Of a stretch of 64,000 bases of DNA, positions 47,633-59,599 are shown piece after piece (position 1 is the stretch's first letter; each line of letters begins with the position of its first letter). Source of the stretch: Sorghum bicolor (lineage: Eukaryota > Streptophyta > Magnoliopsida > Poales > Poaceae). The notes below the pieces were generated by a model. The model was not told the DNA's origin, searched no databases, and worked only from the letters and a program-made list of their open reading frames with translations. The translations under genes were made by a program, and so were the position numbers. The stretch covers positions 5,088,462-5,152,461 of the forward strand of contig NC_012878.2 in NCBI RefSeq assembly GCF_000003195.3, written 5' to 3'.

Positions 47633-50200
47633 AGCGCCCCTGGTAAACCAGAAACTCAAATGTGATACAATACTAGTCCCAGGAGGCTAGTAACACATTT
47701 ATTACATCAGATAAGTTTCAGCGCAGTAGTCTCGGTAAGCGTGGACAAGGAAGGCACGCTATGATAATAAGACACCAAAATACAACATAGGTCCAAAGGA
47801 CCCAGAAACAAACGATATCACAATCGAACATCTGACGAGTCCCAATGCCACATGCTTAGTTGGGTGCAGACACGACTTTACTCGAACGCCACTTCGGGAT
47901 CGAAGTCCGGATCTTCCTCTGTTTAATAAAGCAAGGGTGAGTACAAAGTACTCAGCAAATCCAACCTTACCCTACGGAAGGGGATAACAATATATATGCA
48001 TAAGGATAAATCAAGGATGAGGCTTAGTTTTATTTGCATAAAGCTATCTTTTTACACATGCAAGGTTTCATTTCACAAATACTGTTGTAAAAGACCTCTT
48101 TTTCCACATATGATAGTATTCCTAAAAATGGGGGTTTGATCACAATTTTAAGTGTTGTTGAACCTTTGTTCCCACAACACAATGACAGTCAACCATTTAT
48201 TTCCAAAATCACACTCACTCTCATGTTTTCACTCATCCCAACCCATCTAGTTGTTGAAACCAAACCATAACCCGTCCGAGACCGCGGACACGGGTATCCA
48301 GATAGATTTACACTCTGCAGAGGTTGTACACTTTTCCCACAAGTAGGATACCATAACTTACACCGTCGTGCAAGCACAGATCCATCAAAGTCATTACCCT
48401 CCATAGCTAAGCAATGGCGCTCACCACGGGAACACTAAGGCCACATCTCATGATACCACAATAATTCACAAAGCTCTTTTCATATATTTCCACAATTTCA
48501 CATACACCACTTAGTGTCCCGTTGCACACCTGCCTCCAGGTGATTGCCATACTAACTAGAGGGATTTAGACTAAGCCTTTCCCATGCAAGGCGAGTGGTT
48601 GTACGATAAATGAGTTAGGCAAGATGAATCATCAACTCAGTCCTTAATCGAGACAAGACAGATATCTTCACGCTTAACCCCGCAAGGTATAAGCCACAAC
48701 ACCAGGGCATCCCCAAAAGAGATCCCATCCGCCCCATCTCTATAGTGATTACATCTATAACTTATTCATTAACCCTTTCATAATACCCACAATTTATTTT
48801 CACCACTCACACCTTTTACTTTTAAAATCATTATATTTGAGAAAATATAGCGATGAGTATCCAGGATGAGTAACAAGTCCTAAGCATACTAAATAATAAT
48901 ATTTCTGGTCATAGCATATTATTTGTTTCTAGGTTCAAACAAGACAGTTACCGGGTAATATCAATTCAAGGATGGTTATTCAACAGGTTTTAACTAAGCA
49001 GCGAAAATACTTCGTATATATATCGTACATGCAATATTTAAAACGGCTTCTACGGGTTGTGTTTAAAAATAGGATCAATATGCATCAAAGGGAATCGGTT
49101 GGACTTGCCTCCGTCGGCGTCCTCGGCAAACTCCTGCTGACAGTCTGGGTCCTCGGCGTCAAACTCGCGGTACTCATCTCCAACGTTCTCGTTTTCCGGC
49201 TCGTTCACTCCGTCAACTAAAATACGCGACGAACGACACAGACAACAGGCACAGATAAATAATCATATAAATTCAAATGAGCTCTAAAAATCATGAAATT
49301 AATATGGGAGGTAGATCATGATTTTAGATGAATTTAGGAAAAAGAATTATTAAAATCAGAGTTAGCATATGGTATTTGTGAAATGACCGGAATTTAATCA
49401 TGCGAAAAAGGCTAACGATGATTAAGGAATGGATGCTTCACGTGGGCATTTGCTTGGCTGGTAGGGCATGCATGCATGTACTATTTGGTGAAGTTAATGC
49501 TTATGGCCCACGCATGCATGGTTAGAGAGAAATTAGCAGGGGTCATTAGAGCTCTTCTGTATGTCATGGTTCTATTTATGGAGTTCTTGACAGTGAATCG
49601 GTACAGATAAATACAAGAAAAAATACAGGATAGAGAAAGACAGAGAAGAGCAAGGAGATGCTCATGAGCTGCTCACCTTGTCTTGCGACGACAGTCGAGC
49701 TCGGCTTGTGCGTATGGCCGTATACGGTATACGCGAAGTGAGAGTGAGTGAGCGAGTGAGTGAATGTGCTTCTCGGGTGGTGAGAGTGAGCACCCGAGAG
49801 TGCCTTTTTATAGGCCAGAGTGTTCAGCTCGTGCCATTAAAAATGCTACTGTAGCGCATGGTCGGTGCCTAATTGCATGCCAAGGACAATGTCTCATTTG
49901 CATGCACGGTGCATGCAAATGGACGGTGCCTAATCACCGTGTCCTTGCATGCAGGTGCATGCAAATGGACGGTGCATGCTCGTCCTGCATGCATGCATGA
50001 GATATATATTCGTGTAGGTGCACTGCTATGTTTTCTTGCATGTAAGCTTGCTGGTACTCGCTGTTATTTGTACGCGAAAAAATATGGATGGATTAGATGG
50101 AGATACTATAGAGCTCAAATTATTTTATAGTTTTTGAAATATATTTTGAAAATAATTTTTAATGCGAGTGATTTTTGAATGTGAATTTTTGGATGTTACA
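47633..50200 (-). repeat. 3' LTR of the chromovirus
   Basis: In element orientation it starts TGTAACATCC (at 50200) and ends ...ACCAGGGGCGCT. It contains CATGCATG-rich tracts near its start and a TTTTTATAGGCC TATA-like region (49804). Plus-strand frames in it are LTR artefacts. Confidence 0.93.
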
Positions 50201-53200
50201 AACCTACCCCACTTAAAAGGAATCTCGTCTTCGAGATTCGGCTGGGTTCTAAAGAGGTGAGGAAATTCTTTTCTCAGGGCATCTTCTCTTTCCCATGTTG
50301 CTTCCGCTTCAGTGTGTCTACTCCACTGAACACGACAAATTCGGACTGTTGTTGTTCGAGTTTGCTTGGTGACTGTATCTAGGATTTTTATTGGCACTTC
50401 TTGATATCTTTGGTCGTCTTGTAAATCAACTGTGTCTGGCGATATTTGTTCCTCTGGTACTCTAAGACATTTCTTCAATTGGGAGACATGAAACACATTG
50501 TGTATATCTGACATTTCTTCAGGTAGCCGAATACAATAGGCTACAGCACCAATCCTCTGTAATATTTGATATGGTCCAATATACCGAGGTGCTAGCTTGC
50601 CTCTAACTTGGAACCTTCGAGTTCCTCGAATAGGAGAGACTTTGATATACACAAAATCTCCAACTACAAAACATAACTATCGTCTTCTTTTATCAGAATA
50701 GCTCTTTTGACGTGATTGTGCCTCTTTCAATTTTTCTCTGATTTCAGCTACACGATCTTCTGCTTCCTTTATAAGAGCTGGTCCAAGCAAGGTTCGTTCT
50801 CCAACTTCTGACCACATCAATGGGGTTCTACATTTTCTTCCATACAGGGCCTCAAAAGGTGACATGCCCAAACTAGCTTGGTAACTATTATTATAGGAGA
50901 ACTCTGCATAAGTTAGGCTTTTCTCCCAATCTTTACCATACGTGAGCACACATGCTCTTAGCATATCTTCCATAATCTGATTTATTCTTTCAGTCTGACC
51001 ATCTGTTTGAGGATGATAAGCTGAGCTAAAATCTAGCTTGGTTCCCAGAGCTTCATGCAAACTTTTCCAGAACTTAGAGGTAAATTGGGTACCTCGGTCA
51101 GATACAATCCTACTTGGCACACCATGCAATTTGACTATGTTATCCACATATAACTGGGCTAACTTGTCTCCACTATATTTGGTGCGCACAGGTATGAAGT
51201 GAGCAACCTTGGTAAGGCGGTCCACTCTTACCCATATTGAATCATTTCCTTTCAGAGTTTTGGGTAATCCATTCACAAAATCCATGCCTATCTCATCCTA
51301 TTTCCAAACAGGAATAGGCAATGGCTGGAGCAAGCCTGCTGGTTTCTGATGCTCTGCTTTAACCCTTTGGCATACATCACGTTGTGCAACAAATCGTGCC
51401 ACATCAGCTTTCATGCCATTCCACCAATATCTTTCTTTTAGGTCCATGTACATCTTGGTGGCACCAGGGTGGATAGAATAAGCTGAGTTATGGGTTTCAT
51501 CAAGGATTAATTCTTGAAACTTTCCCTCCTTGGGCACACAAATCCTGTTTTTATACCACAATACTCCTTTGTTATCCACTCTAAAGTATGGAGCTTTATT
51601 TTCTCCAGTTTGCTCACGAATCTTCATCAGATCCTTATCCTTATGTTGTGTCTGCTTGATTTCTTCCACAAGTGTTGGCTGCACCATCAGACTGCCATTT
51701 TGAGGTTGGCGTACTATATGCATGTTCAACTGTGCTATCTCTTCTTGTAGGTGAGTGTTCTTAGGCACCAACTGCTGACCATATGACCTTCTACTTAGGG
51801 CATCTGCTACCACGTTGGCCTTTCCTGGATGGTAATGAATCTCAAGGTTATAGTTCTTGATTAATTCTAACCATCTTCTTTGCCTTAGGTTCAAGTCTGA
51901 CTGTGTGAAGATGTACTTCAAACTCTTATGATCAGTGTAGATTTCACACTTGTTTCCAATGAGGTAGTGTCTCCAAATCTTGAGAGCATGTACTATAGCT
52001 GCTAACTCCAAATCATGGGTAGGGTAATTTTGCTCATGAGGTCTAAGCTGACGGGATGCATAAGCAACCACTTTTCCTCCTTGCATGAGAACACATCCTA
52101 AACCTTGTCTTGAGGCATCACAGTATATGATGAAATCTTGGTGAATGTTTGGCAAAGTTAACACTGGTGCTGTTGTCAGTCTCTTCTTCAACTCTTGGAA
52201 ACTCTTCTCACATGATTCTGTCCAAGTGAATTTCTTATCCTTTCTAAGAAGCTCTGTCATGGGTCTGGCTATCTTGGAAAATCCTTCTATAAACCTTCGA
52301 TAATATCCAGCTAATCCAAGAAAACTTCTAACCTCACTCACATTGGTGGGTTGCTGCCAATGGGAGACAGCTTCTACTTTCTTTGGGTCAACTGCAACTT
52401 CTTCAGCTGTCAAGATATGGCCTAGAAATGCAACCTTCTCAAGCCAAAATTCACACTTGCTGAATTTAGCATACAACTTGTGTCTTCTTAGCTTTTCCAA
52501 CACTACTCTCAAGTGTTGCCCATGTTCTTCAGCACTCTTAGAGTAGATAAGTATGTCATCAATGAAGACTACAACAAACTTATCTAACTCTTCCATGAAT
52601 ACCTTATTCATGAGGTTCATGAAATAGGCAGGGGCATTGGTTAATCCAAAGGACATCACTGTAAACTCATATTGTCCATATCTAGTTACAAAGGCTGTCT
52701 TGGGAACATCACTATTCTTGATCTTGAGCTGGTGATAACCTGATCTTAAATCAATCTTAGAGAAATACTTAGCTCCCTTAAGCTGATCAAAAAGGTCATC
52801 TATCCTTGGCAGGGGATACTTATTCTTGATGGTGACTTCATTTAGGGACCTATAATCCACACACATCCTCATACTTCCATCTTTCTTCTTCACTAACAAG
52901 ACTGGTGCTCCCCATGGTGAAGAACTAGGTCTAATATAACCTTTCTACTGCAATTCTCTTAGCTGCTCTTTCAGTTCAGCTAACTCTGTCGGAGCCATTC
53001 TGTAAGGTCTCTTGGCTATGGGTGCAGTCCCAGGGATAAGATCAATGATGAACTCTATATCCCTATCTGGTGGCATTCCAGGTAGTTCCTCAGGAAATAC
53101 ATCAGGGTATTCTTGCACTATTGGTACTTCCTCTATGGTCCTTGCATCCAAGTTGAAGACCACTGGATTAAGTTTAGACCCTCGGGTTTGGCATTTCACT

Positions 53201-54831
53201 TTAATCCCTTCATGGTTAACTAATGATACTTCCTTGGTTGCACAACTAATAATTCCATTGTGTCTGGTTAACCAATCCATTCCAAGGATAACATCTATTC
53301 CTTTAGACTTGAGCACTACTAAGTCTGCTAAGAAAACTACCCCACTTAGAATGATCCTTACATTTGAACAACCTAGATGACATTTGATGTCAGACCCAGG
53401 TGTTCGGGTTATTAGGGATAACTTTAGTAGTACTATGGGTATTTGATGCTTCTCACCAAAACTTGATGATATGAATGAATGTGATGCTCTAGAATCAAAT
53501 AATACTGTTGCAAGTACTGAATCGACTAAGAACTCACCAAGTACCACTCCTGAAGCAGTCTGAGCATCCTGAGCATGAATATGGTTGACACGGGCTCTAC
53601 CATAGGATTGTTGAGGTTGCTTCATCATCTGGCTATTATTGTTGGTGTTGCTATTGTTGCGAGGGAAACCACGGTTGACTCCAGACACTGCAGGTCTTGG
53701 TCCATTAACAGTGTGGGACTGAGTGGATACTGCTGGTGGGTTGTTCTTGTAGGGACAGTTGGCAATGTAGTGTCCAGTCTCATGGCAATTAAAGCAAGTC
53801 CTAACATTGTTTGTGACTTGACCAGTGCTGTTCTGTTGAGTCTTGTCATAAGTTTGATTCTGATAGGTTGTCTTGGGCTGATATGATGACTGCATTTGGT
53901 TATTGGAGACACTAGCAGGAGAGCGAAACTGCATTGGGGCTTGAGTCCGCTGGCTTGGTTGGCTAAAGGTTTTCAGCCTCTGGGATCTAGCACCATCTTG
54001 AACCTTGCGCTCTAGAAACTTGCGCTTGTTTTCTTTCCTTTCTTCGGTCTTGGCCACATCAGTCAGAATGGTCCTGTTCATCAAGGTGTTGAAGTCTGGA
54101 TAGATCTGTGGGGTCATGAGGGTTCTAAGCTCACAGGTCAATCCTTCTATGAACTTTGTCTGCTTCTTGGCATCAGTGTTGACCAATTCTGGGGCATAGC
54201 GAGACAACTCAGTGAATTGGAAGATGTATTCACTCAGGGTTTTATTTCCTTGCTTCAAGTTGCGAAATTCATCAGCCTTCAGCTTTATGATCCCATCGGG
54301 AATGTGGTACCGGCGAAATTCATCCACAAATTCTTCCCATGTGATCGTGTTGGCATTGTCCACAGCTCCACTATAGGCTTCCCACCAAGAAAGGGCAATT
54401 CCTGTCAGCTGATGAGATGCTAGCAGAACTCTATCCCTTCCATCGCAGTGGATTGTGTCCAACTTCCTTTCAATCACCTTAAGCCAATCATCTGCTTCCA
54501 TGGGGTTTTCAGATCCAGTAAAGGTGGGTGGCTTAAGCCTCATGAACTCAGTCATCTTGTCTTGGACTCCGGCTCCACGGTTGTTCTTGGGACGGTTCAT
54601 GCCTTGAGCCAAGGTCTCCAGAAGGCGAGTCTGAGTTGCCATGACTTGTGCTAAGTCAATTGCTGGAGGAGGCGGCAAGTCATCTCCTTCATTACGGTTC
54701 CTAGTTTGACTCACTTCATCTTCATGAATACCATCAGCATTTGCATTGGCTTGACTTCCATTTGGATTTTGGCTTTGTCTACTAGCTGCACGACCACTTG
54801 GCTGAGAGCGGGTAGCTGGTTTGGGAGGCAT
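50125..54831 (-). pseudogene. gag-pol: Chromovirus gag-pol, single frame with three TAG codons
   Basis: A single frame runs from ATG at 54831 (MPPKPATRSQ...) to 50125. Order: gag; zinc knuckle CFNCHETGHYIANC (near 53790); protease with FDSRASHSF (near 53490), where D-S/T-G is expected; RT with [11 protein letters not shown] (near 52560); RNase H with [12 protein letters not shown]; integrase with an HHCC finger reading [10 protein letters not shown], so the first Cys is lost; core residues in MDF, SDRGTQF and TERINQIMED; chromodomain-like VRICRVQWSRHTEAEATW. TAG codons interrupt at 52945-52947 (before RT), 51298-51300 (before the integrase core) and 50677-50679. There are no frameshifts. The frame runs 76 bp into the 3' LTR. 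Confidence 0.93.
50201..50222 (-). promoter_or_regulatory. Polypurine tract of the chromovirus
   Basis: In element orientation AAGTGGGGTAGGTT immediately precedes the 3' LTR start TGTAACATCC. It overlaps the coding sequence for FKWGRF at the end of pol. Confidence 0.8.
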
Positions 54832-55199
54832 CTGTTGGTTAAGATGAGAAAGCATTAGATAAGGGTTAGATCTATTGAGTGATGTTGTTGTTTTTTTTGT
54901 TAAGGCGTTATATTTTAAAAAGGTGCAAGTTTTAAGACTTGCTATTCCGTAAGGGAACAACATAGAGCACTCAATTATTTAGCACAACCAACAAGCACAA
55001 ATATATATTTTGAATAAGAGGGCGGTTTACAACGTAGTAATGGAGGAAATAAGCGTACTACAATACGATTCATCTACTTTGGGGGTTGAACAAAAGTGAA
55101 GTAAACTTCACTTCCCCAAGACAAAAAGGAGGAACTAGGTGATACTAATCTTCAACTTCTTCGGACGGAACGACTTCATTCCCTTGGTGTTGACGTGGA

Positions 55200-56114
55200 T
55201 CATGCTTCTGGCATCTGTGGTTCTTCCTTTGCACTAAGAGGTGGGTCACCGTCTTCTTTTGGTGGTGGCTGGGTGAGGAGGGGAAATCCTTCTTCCTTAG
55301 TGGACTCCAACTCTAAGGCTTCATGAGAGGCTTTTGTGGGTGGGGGAGCTAATGTCCCTTCTTTGTCCATCTTTCTTTTGGTTTTTAGGGACATGATTGG
55401 GATTCCTTTTAGGATTATGGGCTCTTGGTCTTCCACTGCTAACATCCTTCTTTTGATCCTGGTGATAAGGTAGGCATCCTTCAACTCCTGAGCATGGCGG
55501 TCTTCAGCTGCCTTCAAGACTTCAGCAATGGCAGTTTCACGACTCTCGGCTGCAGCTGCTTGGGCCTGAGCTTCTGCAAGCTGCACATGGAGCTTTCTAA
55601 CTATGATCTCGTCTTCCTCCGCACGATGGATGCACTTCCTTAACTCTGAGGTCTGCTCGTCATATTGCTTCTCTAGAGCAAGTAGTTATGTGGTCATGAA
55701 TACCACAGTTGGGTCATCTTCAAGTGAGTAATGTCCTTGCAAGAGTTCCATGCGGGTCCTCCAAACTGGTCGGTCTTTTTCGTCGGGTGGAAAGAACCTC
55801 ATGGGTGTACGGGTGATGGGCTTCTCGTAGATCTGGCATAGGTATCTCAAGGCTTTGCGGGCGACGGCTTGATATGTATCTGCAAACCGAAATCCGGTCG
55901 CAGTCATACTCCAAGCTTCAGCTATGTTAGGGAAGTCCTCACTTTTCCCAATATAGACGGTAACTTCACACCGCTCGGTCTCATGCTCCTCATATTCTCT
56001 GCCTTCATATTCTGGGCGATCCTTGATTCCAAGTTTCTGCATGGTAGCATACAAGAGCTTGGAAAAGCCTTCTACACTTAGACAGTAACTGCTGGTCCAA
56101 ACTCCTTCTGCCAT
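55200..56114 (-). pseudogene. Extra ORF between 5' LTR and gag of the chromovirus (one in-frame TAA)
   Basis: From ATG at 56114 (MAEGVWTSSYCLSVEGF) the frame runs to 55686, where TAA interrupts, and continues in the same frame to 55200. The total is about 305 codons. The N-terminal half has SVEGFSKLLYATMQKLG, ERCEVTVYIG and AWSMTATGFRFADTYQAVARKA-like text. The second half is a coiled coil (ALEKQYDEQTSELRKC, QLAEAQAQAAAAESRET) with a proline-rich tail. It is on the same strand as gag-pol and 0.37 kb upstream of it. I know similar uncharacterised proteins accompany some grass gypsy elements; function unknown. Confidence 0.7.
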
Positions 56115-56239
56115 CTGAGAGACATAGATGAGAGTAAATATTTTTTTCAAATAGAGGGAAGAGGGTAAGAACTTTTGTAAAATACGTTTATTTAGTAAAA
56201 TACTGGTCCAGAAAAGCCTAAGGTCGCGTCCTACAGCCA

Positions 56240-56262
56240 ACTACGGCTTTGATACCTCCTGA
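56240..56262 (-). promoter_or_regulatory. Primer-binding site next to the 5' LTR
   Basis: In element orientation GGAGGTATCAAAGCCG directly follows the LTR. It resembles the usual initiator-Met tRNA site TGGTATCAGAGC with two differences. Confidence 0.65.
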
Positions 56263-58831
56263 AGCGCCCCTGGTAAACCAGGAACTTAAATGTGATACAA
56301 TACTAGTCCCAGGAGGCTAGTAACACATTTATTACATCAGATAAGTTTCAGCGCAGTAGTCTCGGTAAACGTGGACAAGGAAGGCGCGCTATGATAATAA
56401 GACACCAAAATACAACATAGGTCCAAAGGACCCAGAAACAAACGATATCACAATCGAACATCTGACGAGTCCCAATGCCACAGGCTTAGTTGGGTGCAGA
56501 CACGACCTTACTCGAACGCCACTTCGGGATCGAAGTCCGGATCTTCCTCTGTTTAATAAAGCAAGGGTGAGTACAAAGTACTCAGCAAATCCAACCTTAC
56601 CCTACGGAAGGGGATAACAATATATATGCATAAGTATAAATCAAGGATGAGACTTAGTTTTATTTGCATAAAGCTATCTTTTTACACATGCAAGGTTTCA
56701 TTTCACAAATACTGTTGTAAAAGACCTCTTTTTCCACATATGATAGTATTTCTAAAAATGGGGGTTTGATCACAATTTTAAGTGTTGTTGAATCTTTGTT
56801 CCCACAACACAATGGCAGTCAACCATTTATTTCCAAAATCACACTCACTCTCATGTTTTCACTCATCCCAACCCATCTAGTTGTTGAAACCAAACCATAA
56901 CCCGTCCGAGACCGCGGACACGGCTATCCAGATAGATTTACACTCTGCAGAGGTTGTACACTTTTCCCACAAGTAGGATACCATAACTTACACCGTCGTG
57001 CAAGCACAGATCCATCAAAGTCATTACCCTCCATAGCTAAGTAATGGCGCTCACCACGGGAACATTAAGGCCACATCTCATGATACCACAATAATTCACA
57101 AAGCTCTTTTCATACATTTCCACAATTTCACATACACCACTTAGTGTCCCGTTGCACACCTGCCTCCAGGTGATTGTCATACTAACTAGAGGGATTTAGA
57201 CTAAGCCTTTCCCATGCAAGGCGAGTGGTTGTACGATAAAAGAGTTAGGCAAGATGAATCATCAACTCAGTCCTTAATCGACACAAGGCGGATATCTTCA
57301 CGCTTAACCCCGCAAGGTATAAGCCACAACACCAGGGCATCTCCAAAAGAGATCCCATCTGCCCCATCTCTATAGTGATTACATCTATAACTTGTTCATT
57401 AACCCTTTCATAATACCCACAATTTATTTTCACCACTCACACATTTTACTTTTAAAATCATTATATTTGAGAAAATATAGCGATGAGTATCCAGGATGAG
57501 TAACAAGTCCTAAGCATACTAAATAATAATATTTCTAGTCATAGCATATTATTTGTTCCTAGGTTCGAACAAGACAATTACCGGGTAATATCAATTCAAG
57601 GATGGTTATTCAACAGGTTTTAACTAAGCAGCGAAAATACTTCGTACATATATCGTACATGCAATATTTAAAACGGCTTCTACGGGTTGTGTTTAAAAAT
57701 AGGATCAATATGCATCAAAGGGAATCGGTTGGACTTGCCTCCGTCGGCGTCCTCGGCAAACTCTTGCTGACAGTCTGGGTCCTCGGCGTCAAACTCGCGG
57801 TACTTGTCTCCAACGTTCTCGTTTTCCGGCTCGTTCACTCCGTCAACTAAAATACGCGACGAACGACACAGACAACAGACACAGATAAATAATCATATAA
57901 ATTCAAATGAGCTCTAAAAATCATGAAATTAGTATGGGAGGTAGATCATGATTTTAGATGAATTTAGGAAAAAGAATTATTAAAATCAGAGTTAGCATAT
58001 GGTATTTGTGAAATGACCGGAATTTAATCATGCGAAAAAGGCTAACGATGATTAAGGAATGGATGCTTCACGTGGGCATTTGCTTGGCTGGTAGTGCATG
58101 CATGCATGTACTATTTGGTGAAGTTAATGCTTATGGCCCACGCATGCATGGTTAGAGAGAAATTAGCAGGGGTCATTAGAGCTCTTCTGTATGTCATGGT
58201 TCTATTCGTGGAGTTCTTGACAGTGAATCGGTATAGACAAATACAAGGAAAAATACAGGATACAGAAAGACAGAGAAGAGCAAGGAGATGCTCATGAGCT
58301 GCTCACCTCGTCTTGCGACGACAGTCGAGCTCGGCTTGTGCGTATGGCCGTATACGGTATACGCGAAGTGAGAGTGAGTGAGCGAGTGAGTGAATGTGCT
58401 TCTCGGATGGTGAGAGTGAGCACCCGAGAGTGCCTTTTTATAGGCCAGAGTGTTCAGCTCGTGCCATTAAAAATGCTACTGTAGCGCATGGTCGGTGTCT
58501 AATTGCATGCCAAGGACAATGTCTCATTTGCATGCACGGTGCATGCAAATGGACGGTGCCTAATCACCGTGTCCTTGCATGCAGGTGCATGCAAATGGAC
58601 GGTGCATGCTCGTCCTGCATGCATGCATGAGATATATATTCGTGTAGGTGCACTGCTATGTTTTCTTGCATGTAAGCTTGCTGGTACTCGCTGTTATTTG
58701 TGCGCGAAAAAATATGGATGGATTAGATGGAGATAATATAGAGCTCAAATTATTTTATAGTTTTTGAAATATATTTTGAAAATAATTTTTAATGCGAGTG
58801 ATTTTTGAATGTGAATTTTTGGGATGTTACA
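56263..58831 (-). repeat. 5' LTR of the chromovirus
   Basis: Pair of the LTR at 47633-50200; starts TGTAACATCCC at 58831 with one extra base, and ends GGGGCGCTTCA at 56260 or GGGGCGCT at 56263. Confidence 0.93.
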
Positions 58832-59560
58832 GAGGGCATGGTTGTGAAACTAGCATCTAGAGAGATCAATGGAAATGAGACACATGCATGGACACACAGT
58901 GTTTTAGGATGAGGAGGCATCTGGACCAAGACCACAAGCAGTGCTTCAAGTTGTTGCTTCATGAAAATTTAGTCTGCAGAACTGAGCTTACCTGCCTGGA
59001 GCAGATCCACACATGGATGCTGTAGGATCTCGCTGTGACACACGCATCATGAACTTTAATTCAGTGTGTCGTGCCGGACCACGACTCATGGATGCGTTTG
59101 CATTCCTCATTCTTCTGAAAAGATAATAATCTTTGCAGTGTTGAGGTGATGGTCTCTTCGCAGATCCGCGCAGGGCCACCCACTGCCTTGTAGTGTCGAA
59201 TCCTGGAAGGAGCCAACGAACAAGAAACTAACAGTACTTCTCCAGCCACAGGATGCCAAACGAGAGTTATCTTGAACGATGCTCGTGACTTGAATTTTGG
59301 CTTGGATCAGTGTCTGTGCGTGGCAGCGTTCTCTTCAGATTAGTATGTGACCAAGTCAGACATGCTGAGTCTAGGGAGGTTGTTGACGGCAGCGGTATTG
59401 TTGGTTTGCATCACTGAAGCAGTATACTAGTAAACTGATTTAGTAACTCATAAACAAATATATTTTAGTGTTGAGATTATTGGTCACAATCATGCACTCA
59501 TGTTATAAGATCTACCTTATCCTAACAAATATTTTTGGACCCTTCAATCCTGAGTTTGAA
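58832..59560 (+). ncRNA. PHAS-like unit P7, 3' part (leader, target site and body)
   Basis: Immediately after the LTR comes the leader CATGGTTGTGAAACTAGCAT, then GACACATGCATGGACACACA and the target-like site at 58905-58926. The body aligns with P3 over ~640 bp (TGCCGGACCACGACTCATGG, AATCCTGGAAGGAGCCAACG, TTCTCCAGCCACAGGATG, TACTAGTAAACTGATTTAGT). With 47440-47632 it makes one interrupted unit. Confidence 0.65.
58905..58926 (+). promoter_or_regulatory. miR2118-type target site, unit P7
   Basis: TAGGATGAGGAGGCATCTGG core, 17 of 22 by hand. Confidence 0.62.
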
Positions 59561-59599
59561 GTTTCCTTGTTGGTGTTCCAGAACAGTGAATAAAAACCA

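Larger units (their letters stand above)
47633..58831 (-). mobile_element. Ty3/gypsy chromovirus (Tekay-like), 11.2 kb, complete structure
   Basis: Two LTRs of about 2.57 kb (47633-50200 and 56263-58831) flank gag-pol and an extra 5' ORF, all on the minus strand. A C-terminal chromodomain-like segment marks the chromovirus clade; Tekay-like is my best family guess. By eye the LTRs differ at roughly 50 positions, mostly transitions (about 2 percent). That would mean under about one million years at 1.3e-8 per site per year. Target duplication is not clean: GGGGG precedes and GAGGG follows. gag-pol has three in-frame TAG codons and lost active-site residues, so it is not autonomous as sequenced. 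Confidence 0.95.
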
